From: Xestospongia bergquistia | Lineage: Eukaryota; Porifera; Demospongiae; Haplosclerida; Petrosiidae | DNA length: 64,000 nucleotides | Assembly (NCBI GenBank): GCA_963965975.1 | Contig: OZ014418.1 | Span: 2,368,775 to 2,432,774, forward strand | Direction of reading: 5' to 3' | Shown: positions 10,890 through 23,297 of the stretch, piece by piece | How positions within the stretch are numbered: position 1 is the stretch's first letter | Layout: each line of letters opens with the position of its first letter | The notes under the pieces: model-generated | Databases searched by the model: none | Seen by the model: the letters and a program-made list of their open reading frames with translations, nothing else | Told to the model about the DNA's origin: nothing | Translations under genes and position numbers: made by a program

Positions 10890-11140
10890 CACCTCTGAAA
10901 ATTTTAGAAAGTAGTCGATTATACTATGAACATAGGAATTGTGAGAAGAACTGAAGTATAGTCCATTTAAATTGAAGGCATGATTATACCACTATGCATG
11001 CACCTTTGTAACTGATGGCACAGATACCATTGGCAACATTGTTATTCTGTGTTTAGTTGTAAATTTCATTTCAATAGACCATTTCTGGCACCTCCAGCAC
11101 GTTCACTCACTAGGAGTTTCTATCATTTGTATGAAGTATG
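10890..11140 (-). pseudogene. highly decayed FReD relic
   Basis: Fragments align by eye with the 3' half of a FReD last exon. These are sequence equivalent to SYADG (about 10930), the NLNG region (about 10960), the WWY/GAWW region (about 10990), the KFTT/Ca-loop region (about 11050) and the LLV region (about 11110). No frame survives. Confidence 0.6.
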
Positions 11141-11227
11141 ACCATGGAGCCTTTAATACTCAGTTTAAGTAATTACTTTACGCATAAACACTAAATGGTG
11201 CTGTGTAAGTACAATCCATTTACATAA

Positions 11228-11605
11228 ATTCAAAACCATAGTTGGAAAATTTATATTATGCAACATGCTTTGTATAAGGTTAAAACCAGTCATTATGAAA
11301 GTCTATATTGGACATTACTATGAGTTCTAGCCTATTCATAACTAACTAGCATGTTATACCAGTGGGCATAGATTATAGAAATTGTATGATGTAAACAACA
11401 ATATGGTTTGAAAACAGTACATCTGTCAACATTTGTCAAAGACAATCATCAATTTGTAGTATAGGAAGGAAATTTGAAAACATGTCACATCTGTCAATAA
11501 CATATTAGAGTGAGTTATTAGTCTATATAAACATTTTATAATGACAGGTTTTAACCTTATACAAAGTATGTTCCATAATAATAAATTTTGAAAATTTAAT
11601 GTACA
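11228..11605. repeat. inverted repeat with arms of about 70-80 bp
   Basis: The left arm (about 11228-11305) contains CTTTGTATAAGGTTAAAACC. The right arm (about 11520-11605) contains its reverse complement GGTTTTAACCTTATACAAAG with flanking matches. The spacer is about 215 bp. A related half-copy occurs at 13880-13980. It is likely an old foldback or MITE-type element. Confidence 0.65.
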
Positions 11606-12640
11606 TACTATTGCTAAGCGTGAAAAGGTCTTCATACACAAAAAGAAACACAACGCCACCATGTTTTTGCAAATATTGGATAGCTCTTTTCGTGTTACAT
11701 ATACCTGTTGCAGAAAGCTTTAAAAGATTTTATATGCTGTTCAAGCATCTTTTTGACACCAAGTGACCTGAAGCAAGACTGCTTAATTAATGGGAATTAC
11801 TTTACTAATTTTAATATTAATGTTTAACAACTTTATTAATATTAATAATTATTAATTTATTTGTATTAACCACTTACATGGATAGTATACCATTGCACTC
11901 CCCTGGTAAACCACATCACTAACGGGCGTCTTTCATTGATGGCTAAGGAAACTGTCCCTCAGAGAGATTATCTCTGTCTAGGATTCCTCTTATTGCAGGT
12001 ATTACTCCTTTTCTTTGTCAGTGAAGGATATACACTAAAGATATAGTAAATGCAAATTTTAATCAAATAATATAACTTTATAAGCTTGTAATTTCTAAAA
12101 TAATCCTGGACACAGACAATTAGAGATATGTTCTCATAATCCACATATCAATTATGTTGCTGTAACATAAATAATAGATGTTTGCCCCATAATAGCAATT
12201 GGGTATCAGATGTTTCTTACAAAATACAAATTCTTGTTCCCAGACATTGGGCAAAATGTCTGAAGTGTCTGATATTGGGAGTTGCATAATGAGACATTAT
12301 ATAAATTGAAAATACAATTTCTTTACCCACTGGTATGCAAAATTAGTTTATTAATTGGCTACAACTGATAACAATGTCCCAAATCACTTGCTTCTTGGAG
12401 TGCTTAACATGTAATAGCTGCCACCTTCCCACAGTCAAGAAAGGTGGTTTTATACAATAAAACTAAGTAATTATTATGCCAACATAGATAGGTATTGTGA
12501 AGGTGTTTGACTCATTTTATTTCCAACATAATTAGTTATATTTGTAAACCTAATAATTATAACAATAAACATGATAAGCAACAAAACACCATGATTACAA
12601 TAAAGATAACTCAATTACTCAACAATAATTGCTAAAACAC
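11606..12640. other. non-coding spacer
   Basis: No coding frame. The stretch 11870-11990 (TAACCACTTA, then ACCACATCACTAA) resembles 14010-14100, so it belongs to the duplicated 3' flank of type 1 FReD copies. Confidence 0.45.
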
Positions 12641-13500
12641 TCATTTATTACATTTAACTTTCATCTCTGTAATTTTTAGAGAGTACCGATGGCCTAGCCA
12701 ATACCAGTTCATACCATCAGCATAGGAATTATGAGAACCACTTAAGTATAGACCACTTAAATTGGAATGATGACATCTATGATACCACCATCCTCCTTTG
12801 AACAACACAGCACAATTTTTAACATTTTCAACATCATTATCACTATCTTTTGTAGTAAATTTTATTCCAGTATGATTTTTCAAACTATCTCCAGCATTTC
12901 CAGTATATCATTGTACTAGTAGTTTGTACTTTGTGTCAGAGTCCCCTACATTAAATATGGAATATTTAGCATATCTCTTATTACCACTAAAATCTTGAAG
13001 ATCAACTCGTAGAGTGGAATTGCTGGAAGTGAGACAATGAATTTTGTTAAGACCTAGCCAAACTCTCCATGAAAATCTCCAAATCCACAGAGGTAATCAT
13101 TCCAGTCATGATAGAAGTTTACAGTACCATCTATTCTCCTTTGGAAGACAGTCCAACCACCATCATCAGTTTCCATGTCACAATATACCTAAAAGACAAT
13201 GTTGTAAATGTTGTAAGTTATTCCTTTATATGATATCTGAATTACCTTAAAAGATGGTAGATGATCAGGTTTGATAATATATACACCACTACATGTGTGA
13301 CCTTGTTCATAGTGATCCTGACAGTCACAAGATAATTCATAACCTGAGGAAGATATATATACTGGACTTCATGTATACTTAGCAGCAAACCTTTATCATC
13401 ATTACTATAACCTGGTATAATAGGACAGGGCACAACAGCAGTGATGTAAAACATGATGAATGTCTAATACCATGGATACTGTTTCATCTCCATTACAGCA
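12641..13500 (-). pseudogene. FReD pseudogene (type 1)
   Basis: Exon 3 spans 13188-12641, exon 2 spans 13343-13246 and exon 1 lies around 13477-13390. All are recognisable by comparison with the gene at 9411-10230. The lesions are one missing base at the GEFWLGL position (about 13063), a TGA in place of the Gly codon of GYTG (about 12910), and a frameshift in the signal peptide before the CPIIPGYSNDDKG linker. The 3' end still carries the FBG signature [15 protein letters not shown] and a Ca-loop DSDND, but a complete product cannot be made. Confidence 0.8.
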
Positions 13501-14498
13501 ACTTTCCAAATGACAAATTATTGTCTTTTTTCTCTTCTTTATATAGCAGTGAATACTGTTATTGTATCCCTCATCAAGCAATAAACATTCTGTCAATTGA
13601 TATAATACACTATATTCGATATTTTAATATTAATAATATACTGTAGTATAATCATAGTATATAAATATTGATAACCAGATGTAAACAATCATAGCCTTGA
13701 CTGAATATATATATAATATACATTTCTATTTGTTTGGGTCCAAGTTATTAAATATTAGCTTAGAAATTATATTAAAGATTTCAAAGTAATGTCTAATAAT
13801 TGACATACAAAGTTTATTTAGAGTGTATCTGTATATCTAAAATAATACACATATTGCCTAATAATTATCATTAAATATAGTCAATGACGTTAGGAACTAT
13901 GATGTAAACAACAATATGATTTGCAAGCACAGTACTTTAGCCTTATACAAAGCGTGTAACATAATCTAAAGTTTCTAACTATAGTGTTGAATTATTATTT
14001 ATTAATTTTACTTGCATTAACCACTTAGCAGGATAGAGACAGAAGTGTGACCTTTGCTCTCACCTGGTGAACCACACCACTAATGCTGATGACAGCACTG
14101 GTCACAAAGTGAGAAGTGTGCCAGAAAGTGAAGACGCACACAAGTATACCATCCCAAAGGATTCTCCTTCTTTAAAGGGAATGGATACATATTTACAGCA
14201 CAAGTCGTTTTGTTGACAGTAGAAGCATGCACACTTGCACAGGTTGATTGTCAAAGGTGTTAGTCCTATGGGATATGGTCACTTGAACTAACAGTTATTT
14301 CTGAATTATTACTATATTGTTTGACTTATAGCTTTTAAATACATTTGATGAATAGTTTGGATCAAGTTTCTTTGACAAATGCTCTAATTCTGTGTCAGAG
14401 TACAGCATGTATTTAAAAAATATAGATAAATTAGAAAAGTCAACTTTACAACTTTTAATAACAAGTTCAATAGGTATATACAAATTTAATGCAGTCTG
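13501..14498. other. non-coding spacer
   Basis: AT-rich sequence, with 13880-14100 repeating parts of 11330-11990. Nothing coding is supported; the short minus ORF 14295-14483 has no recognisable feature. Confidence 0.45.
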
Positions 14499-15327
14499 TC
14501 ACTTATTGCATTTAATTTTCATCTCTGTAAATTTCAAAGAGTAGTAATGTCCTTTCCATGTACTCCAATCTACACCATCAGCATAAGAACTGTGAGGACC
14601 ACTCAAGTATAAACCATTTAAGTTGGCACTATGACAATTCTTGTACCACCATGCTCCTTTGAACATCACAGCACAATTGATACTACTATGTCTATCATTA
14701 TCTTTGTCTTTTGTACTAAATTTCATTCCATTATAATTTGAAAGACTATCTCCAGCATTTCCAGTTCATCCACCTACTAGTAGTTTGTACTTTGTGTCAG
14801 AGTCCTCTACAGCAAACATTGAATATTTAGAACATGTCTTATTACCACTAAAATCCTGGAGGTCAACACATAGAGTGCAATTCATAGTAGTGAGACGATG
14901 AATTTTATTGAGGCCTAGCCAAAACTCTCCATCAAGATCCCCAAATCCACTAAGATAATCCTTCCAGTCACGATAGAAATTTACAGTACCATCCATTCTT
15001 CTTTGGAAGACAGTCTAGCCATGTCACAGTACACCTGAAAGACAATGTTGTAACTTTGATTTGATTATAACTGGAGCACCTTAAAAGGAGGTAGATGATC
15101 AGGTTTGATAGTATATACACCACTACATTTGTGACCTTGTTTGTAGTGATCCTGACAGTCACTAGGTGGCACTTTACAACTGGTATCTGAGGAAGAATAT
15201 AAATTATTTATATAACATCAAGAGTACATAATGTACCTTTATCATCACTGTTATCTTTTGGGATAGGACAGGATATAATAGCACCAATATAATTTACAAA
15301 GAAGACTAAATACACCAAATATTTCAT
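14499..15327 (-). pseudogene. FReD pseudogene (type 1)
   Basis: Exons 15327-15237 (signal MKYLVYLVFFVNYIGAIISC), 15186-15080 and 15034-14499 keep their splice sites and phases. The last exon has lost 16 bases over the METDGGGW segment (about 15016), which shifts frame. It also has a TGA in place of the Tyr codon of GYTG (about 14766). The downstream part still reads KDKDND and [13 protein letters not shown]. The 5' exons look undamaged, so death is recent or exon-specific. Confidence 0.82.
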
Positions 15328-17612
15328 CTTTGTTACTGTACAATATCACTGATGGACTGACAGTGAATTACATGTACCCTCTTCCTTTATAGCAGCTGTC
15401 ATGGTATTTATGTCAACATAGGTTAGAAAAATGGTTTTGATGGGATATATGACACAAGGGCAAGGCCTAGGATTTCTGTTTCCTGTAGAAACTTTGAAGG
15501 TATTTCCCATTGTCTAAGACAACTTTCACAATTATTTTATTTTTTTACTGTTCACCTACTGGGGCTGGCTGTGGTCAATTTATTTTCTATATCAGTTTAT
15601 CTTTCACTATTGCAATAATAATTTTGAGTCATGACACAAACCCAAGCTAGCCTAGTCATACCACAAGTCCAACCCACTCAGCAGAGTTCTGATGTTAATC
15701 AGGAAACATGAGGTATCTGATTAGATAATGCTTGGGAGTTTTCTGAAGGAAATAGACACTCTGGCTTCTTTATTCCTGCAAACACCTTTGGGTTCAAAAT
15801 TATTTTGACAATGCATGTATAATATAGTGATAGTTAGCAATTTGCAATAAGACATTAAGTATAACAAAATGATGTACCTCCTTCATCTAATGAAAACACA
15901 TCAGTCAATTATACATTAGTTCATATTAACATATGGTTTAATCTCTTTACATAGATGTCAAGTGTCAAGATATTGATTTACAAGTATTGAATGTCAGCAT
16001 TGTTATATGTCAGTAACATGGTGATGATCTAACATGAATTTTAATGATAATTATTTTGATGAGTCATGCTTTGAATAATCCTGCTATTGAATATATTAAA
16101 AACAATTGAGAATGGACACAGATCTGCAAAAAGGGCCTATGTGCTGTCAATACATTTGAAAGCCTTAGCTGCTAGTCTTAAAGGACAAGTCCATGTAAAT
16201 TTACAGTTATTTGTCTGTTGTGTGACTTACGTTTTATAATATATTGTTGAATACAGTTACCGTGTGCTAGTATACAGTCCATACTGTTAGTAATGTGAAC
16301 AAACATACAATGTAGTTACAAAAGAATGTGCGTGATTAGTTTCACTCTGATGTTAGATCCATTGCTTGTAATTGACATATTTATTTTAACAAGCTAAGCC
16401 AAACAAAGCAAATACAAACAAAATATCAGTAAATGAGATAATATAAAGAAGCAACATTACAGAATACATACTGTCTGATCATTATAGCTGTCCTAATTAA
16501 AATGACTCATTTGTTTTAGTACTGATATTTGACTTATTTTGCAAAAGTATACTTTTAATGTATGTGTGTGTGTGATAATGATTAATCAACATGTGATTAA
16601 ATTGAGTAACTTATAGTTTTTTATTACTAAAGATAATAAAGTTTATTTTCTATGCTGGTACCATAGTTGCCATAACAACCTTTGTGGCCATCTTATAATT
16701 TAGTTTCAACAGTTTACATTACAGTAAAGTGTGATGAATTAACACAATTGCAAAAGTTCAATAATTAAATATTGTTTGACAAAACAGATATCCCTGCCTG
16801 GAAAAAGACCACATTACAATGATCTTAAGAAAATTGATTTTGGAATATCTCTTAATTAATAAATGACTAATAGCTATCCTTTGAATAGTGCAAAAGTGAT
16901 ATAACATTTTTGATATAGTCCAGTAAACATCGTATTCATAAATCTTTTAATGAATTATTAAACTTATAATTACAGCTGCCAGAATATTAAGGATTTAACT
17001 TGTCCAGGATGTACACAATACTGAATGGTATTATGATATTCATAAACAGACTTTATTAGTAAGTCAAATTTAAATTTTGTGCACATAACCTGTTAAACTA
17101 CTCCATATTAATGCCTGCATAATATATGCAGTGCATATACAATGAAGCAGTTACAACAAACCTTTCGTAAAGTGGTTGTAGTATGTGTACTTTAAATGGA
17201 AAGAACTGTTGTAAAGTTTTAGAGGTTGTTATCAGCTTTGGCTAAGATATTCAGAATATTCTGCTACTAAATTTCAATGGGCATCTCCATTTAGGTAGGC
17301 AATTTTACTGTGCTCATACTTGGTAGCAATTACATTGTCTTGTACATACATGTCAGATGATAAGTAGTGTTTTGATGCTTGAGTGTGAAAATGTCACTTG
17401 TGAAAAGTAAACATTTGGAAATGCCGGAAGCAAATTAATCATAACTACTTTGTTGGTAAAATAACGAACTATATTACAATAATCTGAATTAGACAAACAT
17501 ACACAGATATATGTTAAAGTTACACAACTTGATTACTCAATAGTTGGTGTTAACATTCATATAATCTACAAATTTCAAGTACAAATTGTTTCAAGATATA
17601 GCATTTAGTCTG
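15328..17612. other. non-coding spacer; 15860-17090 is a duplicated block
   Basis: No coding frame. From about 15860 to 17090 the sequence recurs at about 18640-19670 in the same order (for example GTCTGATCATTATAGCTGTC at 16471 and 19111). It is the 5' flank of a FReD copy that was duplicated together with the gene. Confidence 0.6.
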
Positions 17613-18457
17613 TCATTTTTTGTGCTTAACTTTCATCTCTGTGAAGCTCAGAGAGTAGTAAGACTTAGAGCCTAGCTAATGACAACAGTTTATACCATCA
17701 GCATAGGAAGTGTGAGAACCACTCAAGTATAAACCATTTAAATTGGAAGAATGGCAACCTTTATACCAACATCCTCCTTTATAGAGTAAAGCACAATTAC
17801 CATTCTTATATACATCATTATCTTGGTCCTTTGTCGTAAATTTCTGCCCATTATGTATCTTAAGACTATCTCCAGCATTTCCAGTATATCCACTTACTAG
17901 TAGTTTGTATTTTGTGTCAGAGTCCCCTACATTAAATATGGAATATTTAGCATATCTCTTATTGCCACTAAAATCTTGGAGATCAACATGTAGAGTGGAA
18001 TTGATAGCAGCGAGACGATGAATTTTGTTAAGACCTAGCCAAAACTCTCCATTAAGGTCCCCAAATCCTTTTTCCAGTTACGATAGAAATTTACAGTACC
18101 ATCCATTCTCCTTTGGAAGACAGTCCAACCACCACCATCAGTCTGCATGTCACAATACACCTAAATAAGAATGTTGCATGTATTTTGATTATAACTGGAG
18201 TACCTTAAAAGTAGGTAGATGATCAGGTTTGATAGTATATATACCACTACATGTGTGACCTTGTTCATAGTGATCTTGACAGCCATGAGATACTCTACAA
18301 CTGGTACCTGAGAAAGATAAGACATGTCTTTCCCATTGGTACCAAGAGTAGGTAATGTACCTTTATCTTCACTGTTTTCTTTACATCTTGAGGTAGAACA
18401 GGATGTAACAAAGGCAATACAACTCACAAAGAAGGCTAAACACATGAGATATTTCAT
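17613..18457 (-). pseudogene. FReD pseudogene (type 1)
   Basis: Exons 18457-18361 (MKYLMCLAFFVSCIAFVTSC), 18307-18204 and 18160-17613 have intact GT/AG sites. The last exon has a 10-base deletion between the NW and GFGD motifs (about 18067), shifting frame, and a TAG in place of the Trp that precedes LG near the C-terminus (about 17680). Exon 1 is longer than in the sister genes and has extra Cys residues (SCSTSRCKEN). Confidence 0.8.
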
Positions 18458-18639
18458 CTTTGTTACAGTACAATATCACTGATGATATAACAGTGACTTC
18501 AATATCCCTTCCTTTATAGCAACTGTTAGGTTATTCATCTCATCATGATTTGGGGGTGTACATATCTTATTTATGTGTTTATTCCACGGAATATCTTCAT
18601 GATATTAGTTGTACTAAGTGCATATATAGTGTTAGCTTT

Positions 18640-19670
18640 GCAATTTAAAGAAGACACATCAGCCAATTGTAAACTAGTTCATATTAAACATGTTTTATAT
18701 AGATATCATGTGATGGTATTGATTTACAAATGTTAAATATTATCATTGTTATAGTATAAGTCAGTGATGTTTGGCAGTCATTCAATTGACAGACTTAGTA
18801 GGCATGGGTTATCAAAGCTGTTAGTCTTAGGGGACATATCTATGTAAGTTAACAGTTATTTCTGAATTGATAGTCTGTTGTGTGACTTCGCTTTTATATC
18901 ATATTATACAATACCTTAAGACAAACAGCCATACATTGTAGTACATGAAATGTGCATTACTACTTCTATAAAGTTGACTCAGACTTTAGATCATTTATGT
19001 CTGTAGTTAACATATTTATTGACAAACTAAGTCAATTAAGCAAATACAACCAAAATATCAGTAAATGAGATAATAAAGAAGTAACATATACAGAATACAT
19101 ACTGTCTGATCATTATAGCTGTCCTAATTAATGTGACTCGTTTGTTTTAGTACTGATATTTGACTTATTTGCAAATAATATAATTGTAAAGTATGCATGT
19201 ATGATATAATTTATCAACTTGTGATTAAATCGAGTAATTTCAATGGTTTTTTATTACTTGAGATAATAAAGTTTTTAACCATGCTGGTACTATAATTGCC
19301 ATGGTAAAGTTTGTGTAAGTCATGTGCCATCTTGTAATTTAGCTTCAACAGTTTAGTGTGATAACATTAATTGAGCAATTACACAGATATACCTGCCTGG
19401 AAGAGGCTACATAATAACAATCTGAAGAAATTGGTTTTGGACTATCTTTTAATTAATGAATGGCTGATATCTATGCTTTAAATAGTGCAAAGTTTAAAAA
19501 CTGTTTTGATTGGTAGTAAACAGTCTGTTATATTCTTACATGTTTTAATGAATCATTAATCTATAATATAGCTGTCAGAATGTTGTGAATGTAACGTGTT
19601 CAGATGTACACAATACTGATTGGTGTTATGATATTTGTAATCAGACTTTATGAGTAAGTCAAATTTAAAT
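18640..19670. repeat. segmental duplicate of 15860-17090
   Basis: Same-order matches run throughout, ending near TAAGTCAAATTTAAATCTTG at 19653. At that point the FReD relic 19685-19970 begins, so the edge of the duplication coincides with a truncated FReD exon. Confidence 0.7.
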
Positions 19671-19684
19671 CTTGTGCAAATATC

Positions 19685-19970
19685 CTGTCAGAGCACCACC
19701 ATCAGTATCCATGTCACAGTACACCTCAAAGACAATGTTGTAAATGATTTGATTATAACTGGAATACCTTGAAAGTTGGTAGATGATCAGGTTTGATAGT
19801 ACTACATGTGTGATCTTGTTCATAGTGATCCTGACAGTCATGAGAATCTTCACAATCTCACATTACATGATGTCCATTGTATCTTTATTACATACCTTTG
19901 TCATCATTGTCTCCACGTGTAGGAGGACAGGACACAACATTAGTGATGCAACTCACAAACGTGATTTATA
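19685..19970 (-). pseudogene. truncated FReD relic (type 1)
   Basis: Only the first codons of exon 3 (VYCDMDTDGG, 19733-19692) survive before unrelated sequence. Exon 2 (about 19858-19769) lacks the CSGVYTI codons. Exon 1 remnants (about 19960-19893) read a partial signal peptide and CPPTRGDNDDKG. Not functional. Confidence 0.75.
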
Positions 19971-20019
19971 GTTCTTTTCATTGTATTTTCTTTAAATTGC
20001 TAATAAATATGTTAAGAAC

Positions 20020-20280
20020 AAGTAATGGATCTAACATCTGTATCAACCAGTCACACATGTGTAATGGTATATATACTCTCAAATGTGATCAGCTTTCTTT
20101 TAAGTTAAACAAGCTTTAAGAATAAATAATTTATAATATATCATTAATTATATTTATTGTGATATGGAGACTGATGCATGGTAGTAGCCAGAAGGACTGT
20201 CTTCTATTTGAGAATGGATGGTACCATAAGCCTCTGTTGTGACTAGAATGATTACCTCAATTATTTACCTAGCTAGGGTC
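20020..20280 (+). pseudogene. FReD relic in opposite orientation
   Basis: On the plus strand 20040-20105 reads NQSHMCNGIYTLKCDQL (exon 2-like). After about 50 bases, TATTGTGATATGGAGACTG at 20157 encodes YCDMETD and then decays with stop codons. Every other FReD in the window is on the minus strand. Confidence 0.65.
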
Positions 20281-20289
20281 TATGATAAC

Positions 20290-21430
20290 AGTTTGTGTAG
20301 TGTTAACAAAAAGATTAGGTTAATGTTGTTATAACTTGTCAAAGTATGAAATAATTGTCCATTTACTTCTGTTGGTGTAGACTATTTGAATTAAGTAAAA
20401 TCTTTTGAACAAACCTTGTGACTATAACCTTGACCAATATTGAATGTAACAAAACTTTGCAAGTATAACCTATGAAAGGTTACAATAACTACCATATCTT
20501 GGTGATATATCAATTTATATCCAAGATTTGGATTGAAATTCCTCAATTGCATAACTATACATATATGCATACTGTACATTATTTTATCCTAATACACACT
20601 CCCTCATGACATTCAAAGGCCTACTCAGATAACTTGAACATTCTATGTCTTGATGTCTGGATGGCATTTGTCACTAGAGTAGATACTATAAATTTTCTTC
20701 TTAGCTTCACTAAATAATAGTGCTATTTTTATATACATCAATAGCTACTTCATATCTTAAATCATGCTTTTATTTGAGCAACATGGACTGTATTGTGGTA
20801 TACCAGCAGTATATATTATGTGTGCTGAGTACACCAGATCTTAAATTTATACTAATTATTATTATGTAGTTAGTATTATTTAACTGAACTGCTATTATAA
20901 GTCAGTTTAATGATGAAATTTAATGTAGATACAGACAGGAGCATGTTCAGATCAGCCATTATAAATTATATACTTGCCACTTCTGTCTAGCTTATAGCCA
21001 AAGTAAACAGCTGTAGTGAGTTATTGCACAAACACCAGTTCCAGAGAGGTACACTCCACCATATTTTGGTGGAGACAAATTACCACAATGATAATTTCTA
21101 ATAATACTGAGAAATAGCTATGATGTAATGTGTACAATAAAATCAATTACTTTGGCAAACAGGTGCTTCATTAGATCATTTTCCGTTAATCAAATGCTGT
21201 TGAACTTTCTTTCCAATCAGATGGAATCCTTTGTCACAGCTGAAGTTGCAATGGATTCAAATGTAGCAGCACTAACATCAACCTGACCATATCTAGGATT
21301 TTCTAGATCTTCACAGTCATCAGCTACATGTAATAGTATATTAATTACATATTTAATCTTATAGCTTATGCTGACAAATAGTGTCACTCCAGACCATTCA
21401 CCATTATTTTTATTGCAGACAGATAAAAGA
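20290..21430. repeat. segmental duplicate of about 22600-23830
   Basis: Ordered matches link this block to the 3' end of the CCP gene and its downstream spacer, for example TTTAACTGAACTGCTATTAT at 20879 and 23270. It therefore carries a dead copy of the CCP gene 3' exons. Confidence 0.75.
20935..21330 (-). pseudogene. relic of last two CCP exons
   Basis: The piece 21330-21220 reads DCEDLENPRYGQVDVSAATF and then loses frame. The piece about 21095-20940 matches the last CCP exon at 23497-23298 with base changes that disrupt it. It is a 3' copy of the intact gene 2.4 kb away. Confidence 0.75.
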
Positions 21431-21506
21431 ATTCTAACTATGTAACTATAATAATAAATGATTAAACAAATATATTTGTAAACCAGTTTATTTTGGTCAG
21501 AGTTCA

Positions 21507-22324
21507 TTAATTACGTCTTAGTTTCATTTCTGTAAATTTCAGTGAGTATTGATAACCTTTCCAGTGGTACCAACTCACTCCATCAGCAGTACTATTATAA
21601 ATACCAAACAGGTAACGTCCATTGAGGTTGGAACGATGACAACGTTTGTACCACCAAGCTCCTTTATAAGTTATAGCGCAACTAGAACCATTTCTGATGT
21701 CATTATCTCGGTCCTTTGCTGAGAACATTGTTTCATTATGATATTTCATACTATCTCCAGCATTTCCAGTGTATCCATCAACTGTCAGTATGTATTGAGT
21801 GAGTGCATTACCAATACTAAATGAAGAATATTTGGCATATTTTTTAGTACCAGCAAAATCTTCAAGGTCAACTCGTAAACTACTACTACATTTAGTAAGA
21901 CGATGGATTTTGCTTAGGCCAAGCCAAAACTCTCCATCGAGATCTCCAAATCCTAAATCATAATCCTTCCAGTAGAGAGAGAAATTCTGAGATCCATCCA
22001 TTCTCCTTTGGAATACAGTCCAACCACGACCATCAGTCTCCATGTCACAGTAGACCTAAAGGAGTTATATTTTGTAATTATGAGATTATAATGGAGCACC
22101 TTAAAAGCAGGTAGATGATCAGGTTTGATAGTATATATACCACTACATCTGTGACCTTGTTCATAGTGATCCTGACAGTCACAAGACACTTTGCAACCTG
22201 TGAAAAGATGATGTCCATTTTATATGTCCTACATACCTTTATCATCATTGTCTCCTGGTTTTGGACAGGATACAGCCATAGTGATATAACACACAAACAA
22301 TGTCAAATAGATTAGGTATTCCAT
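21507..22324 (-). CDS. secreted FReD, hybrid of type 1 N-terminus and type 2 FBG
   Basis: Exons 22324-22237, 22197-22100 and 22055-21507 (introns 39 and 44 bp) join in frame to 244 aa. Exon 1 encodes the signal MEYLIYLTLFVCYITMAVSC and the linker PKPGDNDDKG. Exon 2 reads CDCQDHYEQGHRCSGIYTIK. Both are type 1 features. Exon 3, however, has type 2 marks: DGSQNF, KDYDLGFGDLDGEFW, DLEDFAGTKKYAKYSSFSIG, AKDRDND and the C-terminus MKLRRN, instead of type 1 KVK. Gly replaces one Gly of the GGGW run by Arg (TDGRGW). An extra Cys lies in LTKCSSSL. The FBG signature WWYKRCHRSNLNGRY is intact. Gene conversion or an unequal exchange in intron 2 is the likely origin. Confidence 0.88.
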
Positions 22325-23297
22325 TTTGTTATCTTGTACAACTTGTATCTGTTAAAATGATAAATGGCAGTGGCCCATTCATTATATAGTTTATGCGAAC
22401 AGTTATTATAGTTATTATAACCTGTTGCATTACATACTGGTCATGTGATTACTGACTATTCACATACAGACATACTATAATAAAATTCTTTGATAAGTTG
22501 TAACATGCTCCATTATGCGTAATAAATTTATTATTGTACAATTTTATAACACAGATCTTGTTATGTGACTAAGAATAAATTATTAGCTAGAGTATAGCAT
22601 GGAATTTTATTTACTTTTATCAAAAAAATTTGATTAATGCTGTTATAAGTTGTCAAAGTGTATAACAACAATCCATTCACTTCTGCTGCACTAGAGTATT
22701 TGCCTATTGCAAAATGTTTTGAGCATTGTTGTTGCTATTTAACTTCAACAAAAACTTAAGAGTACAACTTTGACCTATATTGAGAGTAAACAAAACATTG
22801 TGAGTATAGTCTATGAGAGGTTACAATAACTACTGGTACCATGTCTTTGTAGTATATCAATTATGTCTGTGATTTGGATTGAAATTCTTCAATTCATGAT
22901 TTATTCATTCATGTATATCAGGAAGTTAGTCCACATTAATTTGTCCTAATACATGTTCCATAAAAAATATATCAGTTACATTAAACTTGTATAAGGGTCC
23001 TGTTTAAGTGACTTAAAAAATTCATTGTTTTGACATGTCAGTGGATGAATGGATTTGTCACTAGGGAATGTACTGTAGATATCATTCTTAACTTAAACGT
23101 CACTAAAACTGAATAATAGTACAATTATTATAGACACTTATACTTCATATCTTAAATGATACTTTTATTTCAAGAATATAGACTGCATTGTGGTATACCA
23201 GCAGTACATATTATCTGTGCTGAAAATTCCAGATCTTAAATTTATAATAATTATGTAGTTATAGTATTATTTAACTGAACTGCTATTATAAGTCAGT
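22325..23297. other. spacer between FReD and CCP gene
   Basis: AT-rich and non-coding; 22600-23297 is shared with 20290-20934. No other feature is visible. Confidence 0.5.
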
